Of a stretch of 64,000 nucleotides of DNA, positions 7,778 through 15,705 are shown piece after piece; within the stretch, counting starts at the first letter, position 1; every line of letters starts with the position of its first letter. The DNA is taken from contig NZ_JAPVBQ010000004.1 in assembly GCF_026968045.1 (NCBI RefSeq), positions 363,587 through 427,586 of the forward strand, written 5' to 3'. The notes beneath the pieces were generated by a model that was not told the origin of the DNA, searched no databases, and worked only from the letters and a program-made list of their open reading frames with translations. This DNA comes from Modestobacter sp. VKM Ac-2977 (lineage in GTDB: Bacteria; Actinomycetota; Actinomycetes; Mycobacteriales; Geodermatophilaceae). Position numbers and translations under genes: made by a program.

Positions 7778-8380
7778 GTGCAGATCCGTGAGCTCGCCGT
7801 CCCTGACAGCTACGTCCTGGACCTCGTCCCGCACGGTGACAGCCGTGGCCGGTTCACCGAGTGGTACCGCGCCGACGTGCTCGCCGCCGAGACCGGGTTC
7901 GGGCTCACCCTCGCCCAGGCCAACCACAGCGTCTCCGCCCGCGGCGTGCTGCGGGGTGTCCACTTCGCGCTGGTCCCCCCGGGGCAGGCCAAGTACGTCT
8001 ACTGCCCGGCCGGCAAGGTGCTCGACGTGATCGTCGACATCCGGATCGACTCGCCGACCTTCGGCGTGCACGACTCGGTGCTGCTGGACAGCGAGCAGCC
8101 GCGCGCGGTCTACCTGGCCGAGGGCCTGGGCCACGCGTTCGTGTCGCTGGCCGACCACAGCTCGGTGACCTACCTGGTCACCAGTGGCTACTCCCCCGGT
8201 CGCGAGTTCGGGATCAACCCGATGGACCCCGCGCTCGACCTGCCCTGGCCGACGGACGTCGAGTTCGAGCTGTCCGCCAAGGACACCGCCGCCCCGACCC
8301 TGGCCGAGGCCCGCGAGCAGGGCCTCCTGCCGACCATGGCCCAGTGCACCGCGCGCTACGAGGAGCTGCGGGGCCGCTGA
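7778..8380 (+). CDS. rmlC: dTDP-4-dehydrorhamnose 3,5-epimerase
   Basis: The 200-residue cupin epimerises dTDP-4-keto-6-deoxyglucose at C3 and C5, the third step to dTDP-L-rhamnose. Typical features are DSRGRFTEWYR near the N terminus, NHSVSARGVLRGVH with the catalytic base His62, KYVYCPAGKVLDVIVDIR, and GLGHAFVSL. Length matches the family. It stands apart from rmlA (14808) and rmlBD (35546-37419), yet all four genes are in this window. Its stop is ten bases from the convergent glycosylase stop, with a short palindrome (CTGACCCCGGGGCTCAG-like) between them. Confidence 0.95.
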   Translation: MQIRELAVPDSYVLDLVPHGDSRGRFTEWYRADVLAAETGFGLTLAQANHSVSARGVLRGVHFALVPPGQAKYVYCPAGKVLDVIVDIRIDSPTFGVHDSVLLDSEQPRAVYLAEGLGHAFVSLADHSSVTYLVTSGYSPGREFGINPMDPALDLPWPTDVEFELSAKDTAAPTLAEAREQGLLPTMAQCTARYEELRGR

Positions 8381-8389
8381 CCCCGGGGC

Positions 8390-9325
8390 TCAGATCCCCC
8401 GGTACTGGGTGGGGGCCATCCGGGGCCCTCGCTTGGGCGGCATGCTGCCGCCCACCTCCAGCAGCCGGACGACGCGCTGCCGGTGACCGCGCCATGGCTC
8501 CAGCAGCTCGAGCATCCCGGCGTCGTCGGTCTTCCGGCCGGCCAGCGACCAGCCCACCAGGTTCTTCAGGTGGTAGTCGCCCACGCTGACCGAGTCCGGG
8601 CAGCCGACGGCCCGCTGGGCCACCTCGGCTGCGGTCCACACGCCGATGCCGGGCACCGACTGCAGCCGGCGACGCAGGTCGGCGCAGTCCTCGTGCACGC
8701 CGGCCTCGAGCCGGGAGGCGACCGAGGCCACTGCCCGCAGCGCGCGACGGCGGGCGCCGTCGAGCCCACAGCCGTGCCACTGCCAGTCGGTGACCGTGAG
8801 CACCCGCTCGGCCGAGGGCACGACCCGCATCCCCGCCGGCGCCGGGCCGGGGGCCGGCTCACCGGCCAGCCGCAGGAGTTCGCGGAAGGTGCGGTGAGCC
8901 TCGATGCCGGTCACCTTCTGCTCCAGGACGGCGGGCAGCAGGGCGTCCCACACCCGGCCGGTGCTGCCCAGCCGCAGCCAGGGCGCCCCCCGGTGCAGTC
9001 GGGCGACGAGCGGGTGCGGCGTCGGGTCGAAGCCGTCGGCCCGGTCCTCGGCACCCAACCAGCGGGGCGCGGCCGCTCCGGCCCAGCCGGCTCCCGGCCC
9101 CCATGCCTGCACCCGGATCGCGGCGGGACCTCCGGTCAGCCGCACGGTGGCCGGACCGTCGGGGGTGGTCGTCGTCCGCCAGACGCCGTCCTCGGCGTAG
9201 CGCAGCGTCGGGTCACCGGTGCCGCGGCGGTCCCGGGACAGCGTCCGGCGCACGTCCACCGGCCAGTCCGGCGTCCAGACCCGGTCGTGGACCGGCGCGT
9301 CGACGACCAGCAGCTGCTCCCCCAT
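8390..9325 (-). CDS. DNA-3-methyladenine glycosylase, AlkA/HhH-GPD type
   Basis: This 311-residue base-excision enzyme removes alkylated purines. The helix-hairpin-helix LQSVPGIGVWTAAEVAQ is followed by the catalytic aspartate in VSVGDYHLKN, as in AlkA. The upstream LPAVLEQKVTGIEAHR helix is also typical of this family. The ATG at 9325 was preferred to far-upstream codons because an AGGGGGGA ribosome site sits seven bases before it and the extra upstream residues look non-homologous. It follows the SDR gene by 26 bases on the same strand and may be co-transcribed with it. Confidence 0.88.
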   Translation of the reverse strand: MGEQLLVVDAPVHDRVWTPDWPVDVRRTLSRDRRGTGDPTLRYAEDGVWRTTTTPDGPATVRLTGGPAAIRVQAWGPGAGWAGAAAPRWLGAEDRADGFDPTPHPLVARLHRGAPWLRLGSTGRVWDALLPAVLEQKVTGIEAHRTFRELLRLAGEPAPGPAPAGMRVVPSAERVLTVTDWQWHGCGLDGARRRALRAVASVASRLEAGVHEDCADLRRRLQSVPGIGVWTAAEVAQRAVGCPDSVSVGDYHLKNLVGWSLAGRKTDDAGMLELLEPWRGHRQRVVRLLEVGGSMPPKRGPRMAPTQYRGI

Positions 9326-9351
9326 GACGTTCCCCCCTGACTGCGCTGCCG

Positions 9352-10122
9352 TCAGCGGGGCGCCATCCGCAGTGCGCCGTCCATCCGGATGACCTCGCCG
9401 TTCAGGTATCCGTGCCGTACGACGTCCAGGGCCAGCTCGGCGAAGTCCTCGGGGCGGCCCAGCCGCTTGGGGAAGGGGATGCCGGCGGCCAGCGCCGTCC
9501 GGGCCTCCTCGGGCAGCGAGGCGAGCAGCGGGGTGTCGACCAGGCCGGGGGCGATGGTGCACACCCGCACGCCCACCGAGGAGAGGTCGCGCGCTGCCGG
9601 CAGGGTCAGCCCGACGATGCCGCCCTTGGAGGCGGCGTAGGCGATCTGGCCGATCTGGCCGTCGTAGGCGGCGATCGAGGCGGTGTTGACGACCACGCCC
9701 CGCTCGCCGTCCTCGTCGGGCTCGGTGCGGGCCATCGCGGCGGCCGCGAGCCGCAGCACGTTGAAGGTGCCGATCAGGTTGACCGTCACGGTGCGGCTGA
9801 ACGGCGCCAGGTCGTGCGGGGCGCCGTCGCGGCCCAGCACCCGCTGCGCCCAGCCGATGCCGGCGCAGTTGACCGCGATCCGGAGCGGCCGGTCCTTGCC
9901 CGTGGCGTCCTCGATCGCCGCCTGCACCGACGCCTCGTCGGTGACGTCGGTGCGCACGAAGGTCGTGTGGCCACCGAGCTCGGCGGCCAGCGCCGCGCCC
10001 CGGTCCTCCTGCAGGTCCAGGACCGTGACGGCAACCCCGGCGGCGGTGAGCGCGCGGGTGGTGGCCTCGCCGAGCCCGGAGGCCCCTCCGGTGACGACGG
10101 CAGCGACGTCGAGGTTCTTCAT
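9352..10122 (-). CDS. Short-chain dehydrogenase, 3-hydroxyacyl-CoA dehydrogenase-like
   Basis: This 256-residue NAD-dependent SDR has TGGASGLG (11-18) for the dinucleotide, NCAGIGWA, and a catalytic Ser with a YAASK Tyr/Lys pair. The long insertion after NCAG ([16 protein letters not shown]) and the ending [17 protein letters not shown] resemble human HSD17B10-like 3-hydroxyacyl-CoA dehydrogenases, so a role in fatty or branched-chain acyl-CoA oxidation is likely. The -10 box TAACCT overlaps the stop codon of the upstream acyltransferase and is seven bases from the ATG, so this gene probably has its own leaderless transcript. Confidence 0.85.
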   Translation of the reverse strand: MKNLDVAAVVTGGASGLGEATTRALTAAGVAVTVLDLQEDRGAALAAELGGHTTFVRTDVTDEASVQAAIEDATGKDRPLRIAVNCAGIGWAQRVLGRDGAPHDLAPFSRTVTVNLIGTFNVLRLAAAAMARTEPDEDGERGVVVNTASIAAYDGQIGQIAYAASKGGIVGLTLPAARDLSSVGVRVCTIAPGLVDTPLLASLPEEARTALAAGIPFPKRLGRPEDFAELALDVVRHGYLNGEVIRMDGALRMAPR

Positions 10123-10135
10123 GCCAGCGAGGTTA
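10123..10135 (-). promoter_or_regulatory. Leaderless-type promoter overlapping an upstream stop codon
   Basis: TAACCT (10130-10135, minus strand) is seven bases before the ATG of the SDR gene. Its first three bases are also the TAA stop of the acyltransferase gene, so the promoter sits at the very end of that reading frame. Confidence 0.45.
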
Positions 10136-11473
10136 GCCAGCCCCCACCGACGAGCGCGGACCCCGGACGCCGACCAGGACGTCGTCGGTCAGGACACCTC
10201 TGCGGGGATCCAGTCGCTGCACCGGGAAGGGCTGGGTGGGCAGCGGGTGGTCGCCGGCCGGTGCCGGCCGGTGCCGGCCGACGAACGCGGTGGCGGCGGG
10301 CGCGCCGAGCCGGACACCCACGACGCGGGCCAGTCGCTGGCTCGGGGCCTCGACCAGCCGGTGGAACACGACAGCGAGGAGGAAGGCCAGCGGCATACCG
10401 ACGAGCAACGTGACGGCGACGCCCGTGCGGGAGCCGCCCACCAGCGAGGACACCGACACCAGGACCGGTTCGTGCACCAGGTAGAGGGAGAAGGACACGG
10501 TGCCGAGCCACTGGACGGGCCGCCGGGTGAGGAAGGACCCGGCCGACGGGCAGGCCAGGGCGGTGAAGCAGAGCAGCACCGCCCCCGCGACCCCACACGT
10601 GCGAGCGAGCGCGAGCGCCGCGGGAGCCGTCTCGAGCAGCGAGCGGGTCCACCACTCCGCGAGGAGCAGCACCACCGTCACCGCGCTCAGCAGCAGCCAC
10701 CGGGCACGCGCGTGACGGCCTCGCGAGATGTCCGCGCCGAGGCGCTGCAGCCTCTGCCGCAGGACCGCCATGACCACGCCGAGGCCGAACACCGGCAACC
10801 AGGAGAGCATGAGTGAGCCCAGGTACACCCCGCAGCCGACCAGCAGCAGCAACGGGGGGACCAGCCAGCCCGACCGCTGCCCCAGCCGGCGGACGAGCAG
10901 CAGGTACCCGGGCAGCAGCAGGGAGAAGAGCACCTCGTAGTGCAGCGACCACAGCACGCTGTTCACCCCGCTCGAGCCGTCGAGGAGCAGCGCGTCACGC
11001 AGCAACGTCGGCACGTCCGGCTCGACCGCGTGTGCGTCGAACCACCAACTCGTCGTCGCTCCCGGCTGGCGGGGGAAGGCCAGGACGATCGCGGCGGCCA
11101 CGACGAGCGACGCGACCGCCGGCACGTAGAGCCGGACCAGGCGCTGACCGTAGTACCCGCGCCACCGGCCCCGCCGGGCTGGGCGCTCCAGGAACGGGAG
11201 AGCCAGCACGAGACCGCTGAGCACGAAGAAGACCATGACGGCCTCGGTCCCCGCCCACACCAGGTGCAGCGGGGTGAAGGTCAGCCACCAGGTCCCCGAC
11301 GCCCGGTTCTCGACGAAGTACTGCATGGCGAGCACCTGCCAGGTCAGCAAGCCGTGGTGGACCACGACGACGAGCGCGGCGATCCCGCGGAGCCCGTCCA
11401 GCGCGGACAGCCGGCCCGCTCCGCTCACGGGACCCTCGCCCACGGTGGGTCGACCGACCTGGGATGGCGCCAC
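10133..11473 (-). CDS. Membrane acyltransferase, acyltransferase-3 (OafA-like) family
   Basis: The 446-residue protein has about ten membrane helices and begins with the signature [19 protein letters not shown], where the Arg and His-His motif belong to acyltransferase-3 proteins that acetylate or acylate surface sugars. A charged AWAGTEAV/FFVLSG segment and [10 protein letters not shown] near the C-terminal half are also typical. There is no SGNH domain. The GTG at 11473 is used; a GTG about eleven codons later is an alternative. It lies upstream of the SDR and beside the mannose/rhamnose genes, so O-acylation of the surface polysaccharide is a reasonable inference. Confidence 0.85.
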   Translation of the reverse strand: MAPSQVGRPTVGEGPVSGAGRLSALDGLRGIAALVVVVHHGLLTWQVLAMQYFVENRASGTWWLTFTPLHLVWAGTEAVMVFFVLSGLVLALPFLERPARRGRWRGYYGQRLVRLYVPAVASLVVAAAIVLAFPRQPGATTSWWFDAHAVEPDVPTLLRDALLLDGSSGVNSVLWSLHYEVLFSLLLPGYLLLVRRLGQRSGWLVPPLLLLVGCGVYLGSLMLSWLPVFGLGVVMAVLRQRLQRLGADISRGRHARARWLLLSAVTVVLLLAEWWTRSLLETAPAALALARTCGVAGAVLLCFTALACPSAGSFLTRRPVQWLGTVSFSLYLVHEPVLVSVSSLVGGSRTGVAVTLLVGMPLAFLLAVVFHRLVEAPSQRLARVVGVRLGAPAATAFVGRHRPAPAGDHPLPTQPFPVQRLDPRRGVLTDDVLVGVRGPRSSVGAG

Positions 11474-11568
11474 GCACGCAGACTGCCCCGATGGACCGCC
11501 GCTGCCCGGCAGCGACGCGGTGTGCCGATCCGCTCCTGGCCCAGCGCGTCACACCCGACGCACGGACC

Positions 11569-12669
11569 TCAGGAGAAGCGGGCGCCGAAGCTCTCCTGCA
11601 CGGCAGCGAGCAGCGCCTTGACCCGCTCGGCGTCCCCCACCGGACAGACCATGGTGACGTCGGCGGTGTGCACGACGACGCTGTCCCGCATCCCCACGAG
11701 AGCCACCAGGTGGTCCGGGTCGTCGGAGAGCACCACGTTGCCCGAGCTGTCCAGCAGCGCGCTCAGGCCACGGGTCGCATTGCCCGCCTCGTCGGTGCTC
11801 AGCGTGTGCGCCAGCGCCGGCCAGGAGCCCACGTCCAGCCAGTCGACGTCCAGGTCGACGACGACGACCCGGCCGGGCTCGGTCGCCGCCGGCTCGAGGA
11901 CGGCGTAGTCGACGCTGATCTTGGGCAACGACGGGAAGACCTCGGCGAGCACCGCGTCCCGCTCCGGCCCAGCCGGGGCGGCGACGACCCGGGCCAGCCC
12001 CGTGGCCGACTCGGGCAGGTGGTGGGCGAGGGCGTCCAGGACCGTCTGCGCCCGCCAGACGAACATCCCCGAGTTCCACAGGTACTCGCCGCTGGCCAGG
12101 TAGGCCTCCGCGGTGGCCCGGTCCGGCTTCTCCCGGAACGACGCCACCTCGGCAGCCCCGGCGACCGCGGTGGGTGCCCCCTTCTGCACGTAGCCGAAGC
12201 CGGTTGCCGGTGACGTCGGGGTGACCCCGAGGGTGACGAGCGCCCGTGGCCGGACGGCGAGCACGTCGTAGGCGGTGCGCAGCGCGTCGGCGAACCGCTC
12301 GACCGGCCGGATGACGTGGTCGGCGCTCACGACGGCCAGCTCGGCATCGGGGTCGACGTCCACGACCAGTGCAGCGGCGAGGCCGACGGCGTTCGCGGTG
12401 TCCCGGGGGGTCGGCTCGAGCACCAGCCGATCCGCCCTCAGCTGCGGCAGCGCGGCTCGGACCTGGTCGCCGTACCGGGCCGCGGTGCACACCCAGATCC
12501 GCTCCGTGGGCAGCACGGCCTGGAGCCGGCTGAAGGCCTCGGCCAGCAGGCTGTGCGCCTCGCCGTCGTCCTCCGCGACCACGTCGAGCAGCTGCTTGGG
12601 GCGCTCGGCCCGGGACAGCGGCCAGAGTCGGGTGCCCGACCCCCCGGCCATGATCACCGCGTGCCGCAC
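11569..12669 (-). CDS. manC: Mannose-1-phosphate guanylyltransferase
   Basis: This 366-residue enzyme makes GDP-mannose from mannose 1-phosphate and GTP. The N-terminal [20 protein letters not shown] holds the nucleotide loop and catalytic Lys, and the later LEPTPRDTANA, VVSADHVI, FREKPD, WNSGMFVW and DVDWLDVGSWPAL match the type without the fused isomerase domain. GTG at 12669 follows an AGGAGG ribosome site at seven bases. It is 25 bases downstream of wbbL on the same strand, as Rv3264c follows Rv3265c, and is probably the last gene of a glycosyltransferase operon running from 14784. Confidence 0.93.
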   Translation of the reverse strand: MRHAVIMAGGSGTRLWPLSRAERPKQLLDVVAEDDGEAHSLLAEAFSRLQAVLPTERIWVCTAARYGDQVRAALPQLRADRLVLEPTPRDTANAVGLAAALVVDVDPDAELAVVSADHVIRPVERFADALRTAYDVLAVRPRALVTLGVTPTSPATGFGYVQKGAPTAVAGAAEVASFREKPDRATAEAYLASGEYLWNSGMFVWRAQTVLDALAHHLPESATGLARVVAAPAGPERDAVLAEVFPSLPKISVDYAVLEPAATEPGRVVVVDLDVDWLDVGSWPALAHTLSTDEAGNATRGLSALLDSSGNVVLSDDPDHLVALVGMRDSVVVHTADVTMVCPVGDAERVKALLAAVQESFGARFS

Positions 12670-12694
12670 GGGGCAGCCTCCTCGTTCGGTCCGG

Positions 12695-13606
12695 TCATCG
12701 TCGCAGCCAACGCCGCCGGGGCAGTTCGGCCGCCGACTTCTGCGGGCTCGCCCCGGCACCGACCCGGCCGCTGGCGTAGGAGACGAGCATCCGGGCCCCG
12801 AGTCCACCGCGCAGCAGCCAGCGCAGCGGCGCGTGCCGTCGTCGCGGGTACTGGCCGGACAGGTAGCGGAGGGCGCTGGTGTGGTGCACCCGTTGCATCC
12901 GGTGCGGCTCCCGGCGGGTGGCGTGGCCGCCCTCGTGGACCACCACCGCAGTGGGCACGTACACGTGCAGGTACCCCCGTCGTCCCAGTCGCTCCGCCAG
13001 GTCCACGTCCTCGAAGTACATGAAGTAGCCGGGGTCGAAGCCACCGACCGAGTGGAACGCCGCCAGGTCCACCAGCAGACACGAGCCGGACAGCCAGCCG
13101 GCCGGCCGCTCCCGCGGGGCCTCCCGCTCACGCCGGTACCGCGCAGTCCACGGGTTGGCCGGCCAGACCCAGCCCAACAGCGCGTGGCCGATCCCGGTCG
13201 AGAGCGAGGGCAGGTCCCTCGCCGAGGGGTACAGCGCGTCTTCCGGCGTGCGGATCGCCGGCCCCATCGTCGCCGCCCGGGGCCAGCGAGCGGCGGCGGC
13301 GAGCAGCTCGTCGACGGCGTTCTCCTCGAAGCGGACATCGGGATTGGCGACCACCGCCCAGCCGGTCGTCAGGTCGGCCAGCCCGGCGTTGGCGGCCGGC
13401 CCGTACCCGACGTTGCCGCCGATCTGCAGCACGCGGACGTCGTCGGTGCCGTGCGCCACCCGCTCCGGCCACCCGTCGGTCGAGCCGTTGTCGGCCAGCA
13501 CGACGTCCAGTGGCCGGGTCGTCGCCCGGCGCAGGCTGCTGAGGAACTCCTCGATCGAGTCCCCGGGTGAGTAGGTGACGGCGACGACGCGCAGCGGACC
13601 GGTCAT
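12695..13606 (-). CDS. wbbL: Rhamnosyltransferase, WbbL-like GT2
   Basis: The 303-residue GT2 enzyme resembles mycobacterial WbbL, which transfers rhamnose from dTDP-L-rhamnose to GlcNAc-diphospho-decaprenol to build the arabinogalactan linker. The VVAVTYSPG start, ADNGSTDG, NVGYGPAANAG and VVANPDVRF (DxD-type site) are visible, followed by SGSCLLVD and the FMYFEDVDLAERL acceptor-side motif. A basic C-terminal tail is present. Its start overlaps the stop of the upstream GT4 gene (ATGA, 13603-13606). Position before manC agrees with Rv3265c. Specificity is inferred from family and context. Confidence 0.85.
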   Translation of the reverse strand: MTGPLRVVAVTYSPGDSIEEFLSSLRRATTRPLDVVLADNGSTDGWPERVAHGTDDVRVLQIGGNVGYGPAANAGLADLTTGWAVVANPDVRFEENAVDELLAAAARWPRAATMGPAIRTPEDALYPSARDLPSLSTGIGHALLGWVWPANPWTARYRREREAPRERPAGWLSGSCLLVDLAAFHSVGGFDPGYFMYFEDVDLAERLGRRGYLHVYVPTAVVVHEGGHATRREPHRMQRVHHTSALRYLSGQYPRRRHAPLRWLLRGGLGARMLVSYASGRVGAGASPQKSAAELPRRRWLRR

Positions 13607-14784
13607 GCGTCAGCCGCCGCGGCGTAGGCGGTCAGGTGCGCCCGGGCACACGCCCGCCAGTCGAACTGTGCGGCGCGGGCCCGGCCGGCGGCGGCCAGCC
13701 CGGCACGGCGGTCCGGATCGGCCAGCAGCGCGCGGAGCGCCGCGGTGATCGCCGGCGCGTCGGGCTCCGTGTAGGCCACGGCGTCGCCCCCGACCTCGGG
13801 CAGCGACAGCAACCTGGTGGTCAGCACCGGCGCCCCGGAGGCCATCGCCTCGAGCACCGGCAGGCCGAAGCCCTCGCCCAGGCTGGGGTAGGCGACGACC
13901 TCGGCGGCCCCCAGGAAACCGGCCAACATCTCCAGCGGCAGGTACCCGGGCCGCACCAGCCGGTGCGTGGCCGGCACGTCGGCCGCGGCACGGTCGACCT
14001 CCTCGTCCCAGCCGCGGCCACCGGCCAGGACCAGCGCGGGCGGGTCCGTGAGCGCGCTCCACGCCCGGATGAGCGAGGGCACGTTCTTGCGCGGCTCCAG
14101 CGTGCCGAGGAAGCCGATGTAGGGGCCGGCCACGTCCAGGTGCTCCCGTACCGCGGCGCGCTCCGCGTCCGACGGGGCGTGGAACCGGGTCGAGTCCACC
14201 CCCAGGTGGGCGACGGTGACCCGGGCAGGGTCTGCCCCGGCCACTCGCACCAGCTCGTCGCGGGTGGCCGCCGACGGCGTGACGCACTGCGCCGCCCGGG
14301 CCAGGGACATCCGGGTCCAGGTGGTGAAGAAGTGGCGCTTGACCGGCAGGTGGAGGTCGGGGTGGGTGAAGAACGTGGCGTCGTGCAGCGTCGTGACCAC
14401 GGGCAGTCCAGGTGCCAGCGGCATCGTGTAGTGCGGGCAGTGCAGCACGTCGGCCCCCACCCGGCGCGCCAGCGCCGGCAGCCCCGTCTGCTCCCAGGCG
14501 AGCCGGACCGGACGGCGGGCGACCGCGGCCGGCGCGGCCAACAGCTCGACGCCGGGCAACAGCCGGCGGTAGTGGTCGACGTCGTGCCGCTGGCAGACGA
14601 CCGCGAGGTCCGCGCCCTCCGCGTGCAGCGCCGGGAGCAGCTCGTCGACGTACCGGCCGACCCCGCCCCGGTCGGCCGGGACGGAGGTGGCGTCGACGAG
14701 CACGCGAGGTCGCTTGGTCAGGAGGAGCTCCAGGGACGGTCGGGGCAGGAGTGGCCGCTCGAGACTACGAGAGCACCGTGGCAC
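13603..14784 (-). CDS. Glycosyltransferase family 4
   Basis: This 393-residue GT-B enzyme has the N-terminal PRVLVDATSVPADRGGVGRYV, a middle LGTLEPRKN donor-domain start and the nucleotide-sugar motif EGFGLPVLEAMASGAPV. These are typical of GT4 mannosyl- or rhamnosyltransferases using GDP- or dTDP-sugars. The reading frame opens with GTG at 14784, but the first ~25 residues are not family-like; a GTG at the VLVDAT segment may be the real start, which would also lengthen the spacer to the divergent rmlA gene (only 23 bases with the upstream start). It leads a likely operon with wbbL and manC. Confidence 0.85.
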   Translation of the reverse strand: MPRCSRSLERPLLPRPSLELLLTKRPRVLVDATSVPADRGGVGRYVDELLPALHAEGADLAVVCQRHDVDHYRRLLPGVELLAAPAAVARRPVRLAWEQTGLPALARRVGADVLHCPHYTMPLAPGLPVVTTLHDATFFTHPDLHLPVKRHFFTTWTRMSLARAAQCVTPSAATRDELVRVAGADPARVTVAHLGVDSTRFHAPSDAERAAVREHLDVAGPYIGFLGTLEPRKNVPSLIRAWSALTDPPALVLAGGRGWDEEVDRAAADVPATHRLVRPGYLPLEMLAGFLGAAEVVAYPSLGEGFGLPVLEAMASGAPVLTTRLLSLPEVGGDAVAYTEPDAPAITAALRALLADPDRRAGLAAAGRARAAQFDWRACARAHLTAYAAAADA

Positions 14785-14795
14785 AGCGGCGCCGA

Positions 14796-14807
14796 TAGGC
14801 TGACCCG
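14796..14807 (+). promoter_or_regulatory. Leaderless-type promoter of rmlA
   Basis: TAGGCT at 14796-14801 precedes the rmlA ATG by six bases without a ribosome site. Confidence 0.5.
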
Positions 14808-15671
14808 ATGCGAGGCATCATCTTGGCGGGCGGAAGCGGGACCCGGCTCTACCCGATCACCAAGGCCATCAGCAAGCAGCTGATGCCCATCTACGACAAG
14901 CCGATGATCTACTACCCGCTGTCCCTGCTGATGAACGCGGGCATCCGCGAGGTGCTGATCATCACCACGCCCGACGACCAGTCCCAGTTCCAGCGCCTGC
15001 TCGGCGATGGTTCCGACGTGGGGATCGAGATCACCTACGCGGTGCAGCCGCGGCCCGAGGGCCTGGCCCAGGCCTTCCTGATCGGGGCCGAGTTCATCGG
15101 CGACCAGCCGGTCGCCCTGGTGCTCGGGGACAACATCTTCTACGGCACCGGGTTGGGCAGGAACCTGCGCTCCAACACGGAGCCCGCCGGTGGGCACGTC
15201 TTCGCCTACCACGTGGCCAACCCGCAGGACTACGGCGTCGTCGAGTTCGACGACGCCGGCCGGGTGATCTCCATCGAGGAGAAGCCCGCCGCACCGAAGA
15301 GCTCCTACGCCGTCCCTGGTCTCTACTTCTACGACAACCGGGTCGTGGAGATCGCTCGCGGCATCACGCCCAGCCCGCGTGGCGAGCTGGAGATCACGGC
15401 GATCAACGACGAGTACCTGCGCCGCGGCGAGCTGACCGTCACCGTGCTCGAGCGCGGTACCGCCTGGCTGGACACCGGCACGCACGTCTCGATGATGCAG
15501 GCGGCCGAGTTCGTCCAGGTCGTCGAGGAACGACAGGGCTGGAAGATCGGCTGCATCGAGGAGATCGCCTGGCGCCGCGGCTTCATCGACGACGGCCAGC
15601 TGGAGTCGCTGGCCAAGCCGCTGCAGAAGAGCGGCTACGGCAACTACCTGCTCCGCCTGCTCGCCCGCTGA
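14808..15671 (+). CDS. rmlA: Glucose-1-phosphate thymidylyltransferase
   Basis: This 287-residue enzyme performs the first step to dTDP-L-rhamnose, joining glucose 1-phosphate and dTTP. The signature [43 protein letters not shown], the [16 protein letters not shown]ys/Glu site and TAWLDTGTH are all present. Length is typical for the short RmlA. Transcription appears to end at a strong hairpin at 15679-15705 shared with the convergent hydrolase gene. It is isolated as a single-gene unit on its strand. Confidence 0.96.
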   Translation: MRGIILAGGSGTRLYPITKAISKQLMPIYDKPMIYYPLSLLMNAGIREVLIITTPDDQSQFQRLLGDGSDVGIEITYAVQPRPEGLAQAFLIGAEFIGDQPVALVLGDNIFYGTGLGRNLRSNTEPAGGHVFAYHVANPQDYGVVEFDDAGRVISIEEKPAAPKSSYAVPGLYFYDNRVVEIARGITPSPRGELEITAINDEYLRRGELTVTVLERGTAWLDTGTHVSMMQAAEFVQVVEERQGWKIGCIEEIAWRRGFIDDGQLESLAKPLQKSGYGNYLLRLLAR

Positions 15672-15678
15672 CGGACCG

Positions 15679-15705
15679 AGGAGGGCGCCACACCGGCGCC
15701 CTCCT
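15679..15705. terminator. Bidirectional intrinsic-type hairpin
   Basis: Perfect 11-base arms AGGAGGGCGCC (15679-15689) and GGCGCCCTCCT (15695-15705) enclose a 5-base loop between the stops of rmlA and the convergent hydrolase. There is no U-run, as is common in high-GC actinobacteria, so it can serve both strands. Confidence 0.75.

Noticed and set aside
10257..10290. Short tandem GGTGCCGGCC units
   Set aside because: Three 10-base units inside the acyltransferase coding region; chance-level in this GC-rich sequence and no evident function.
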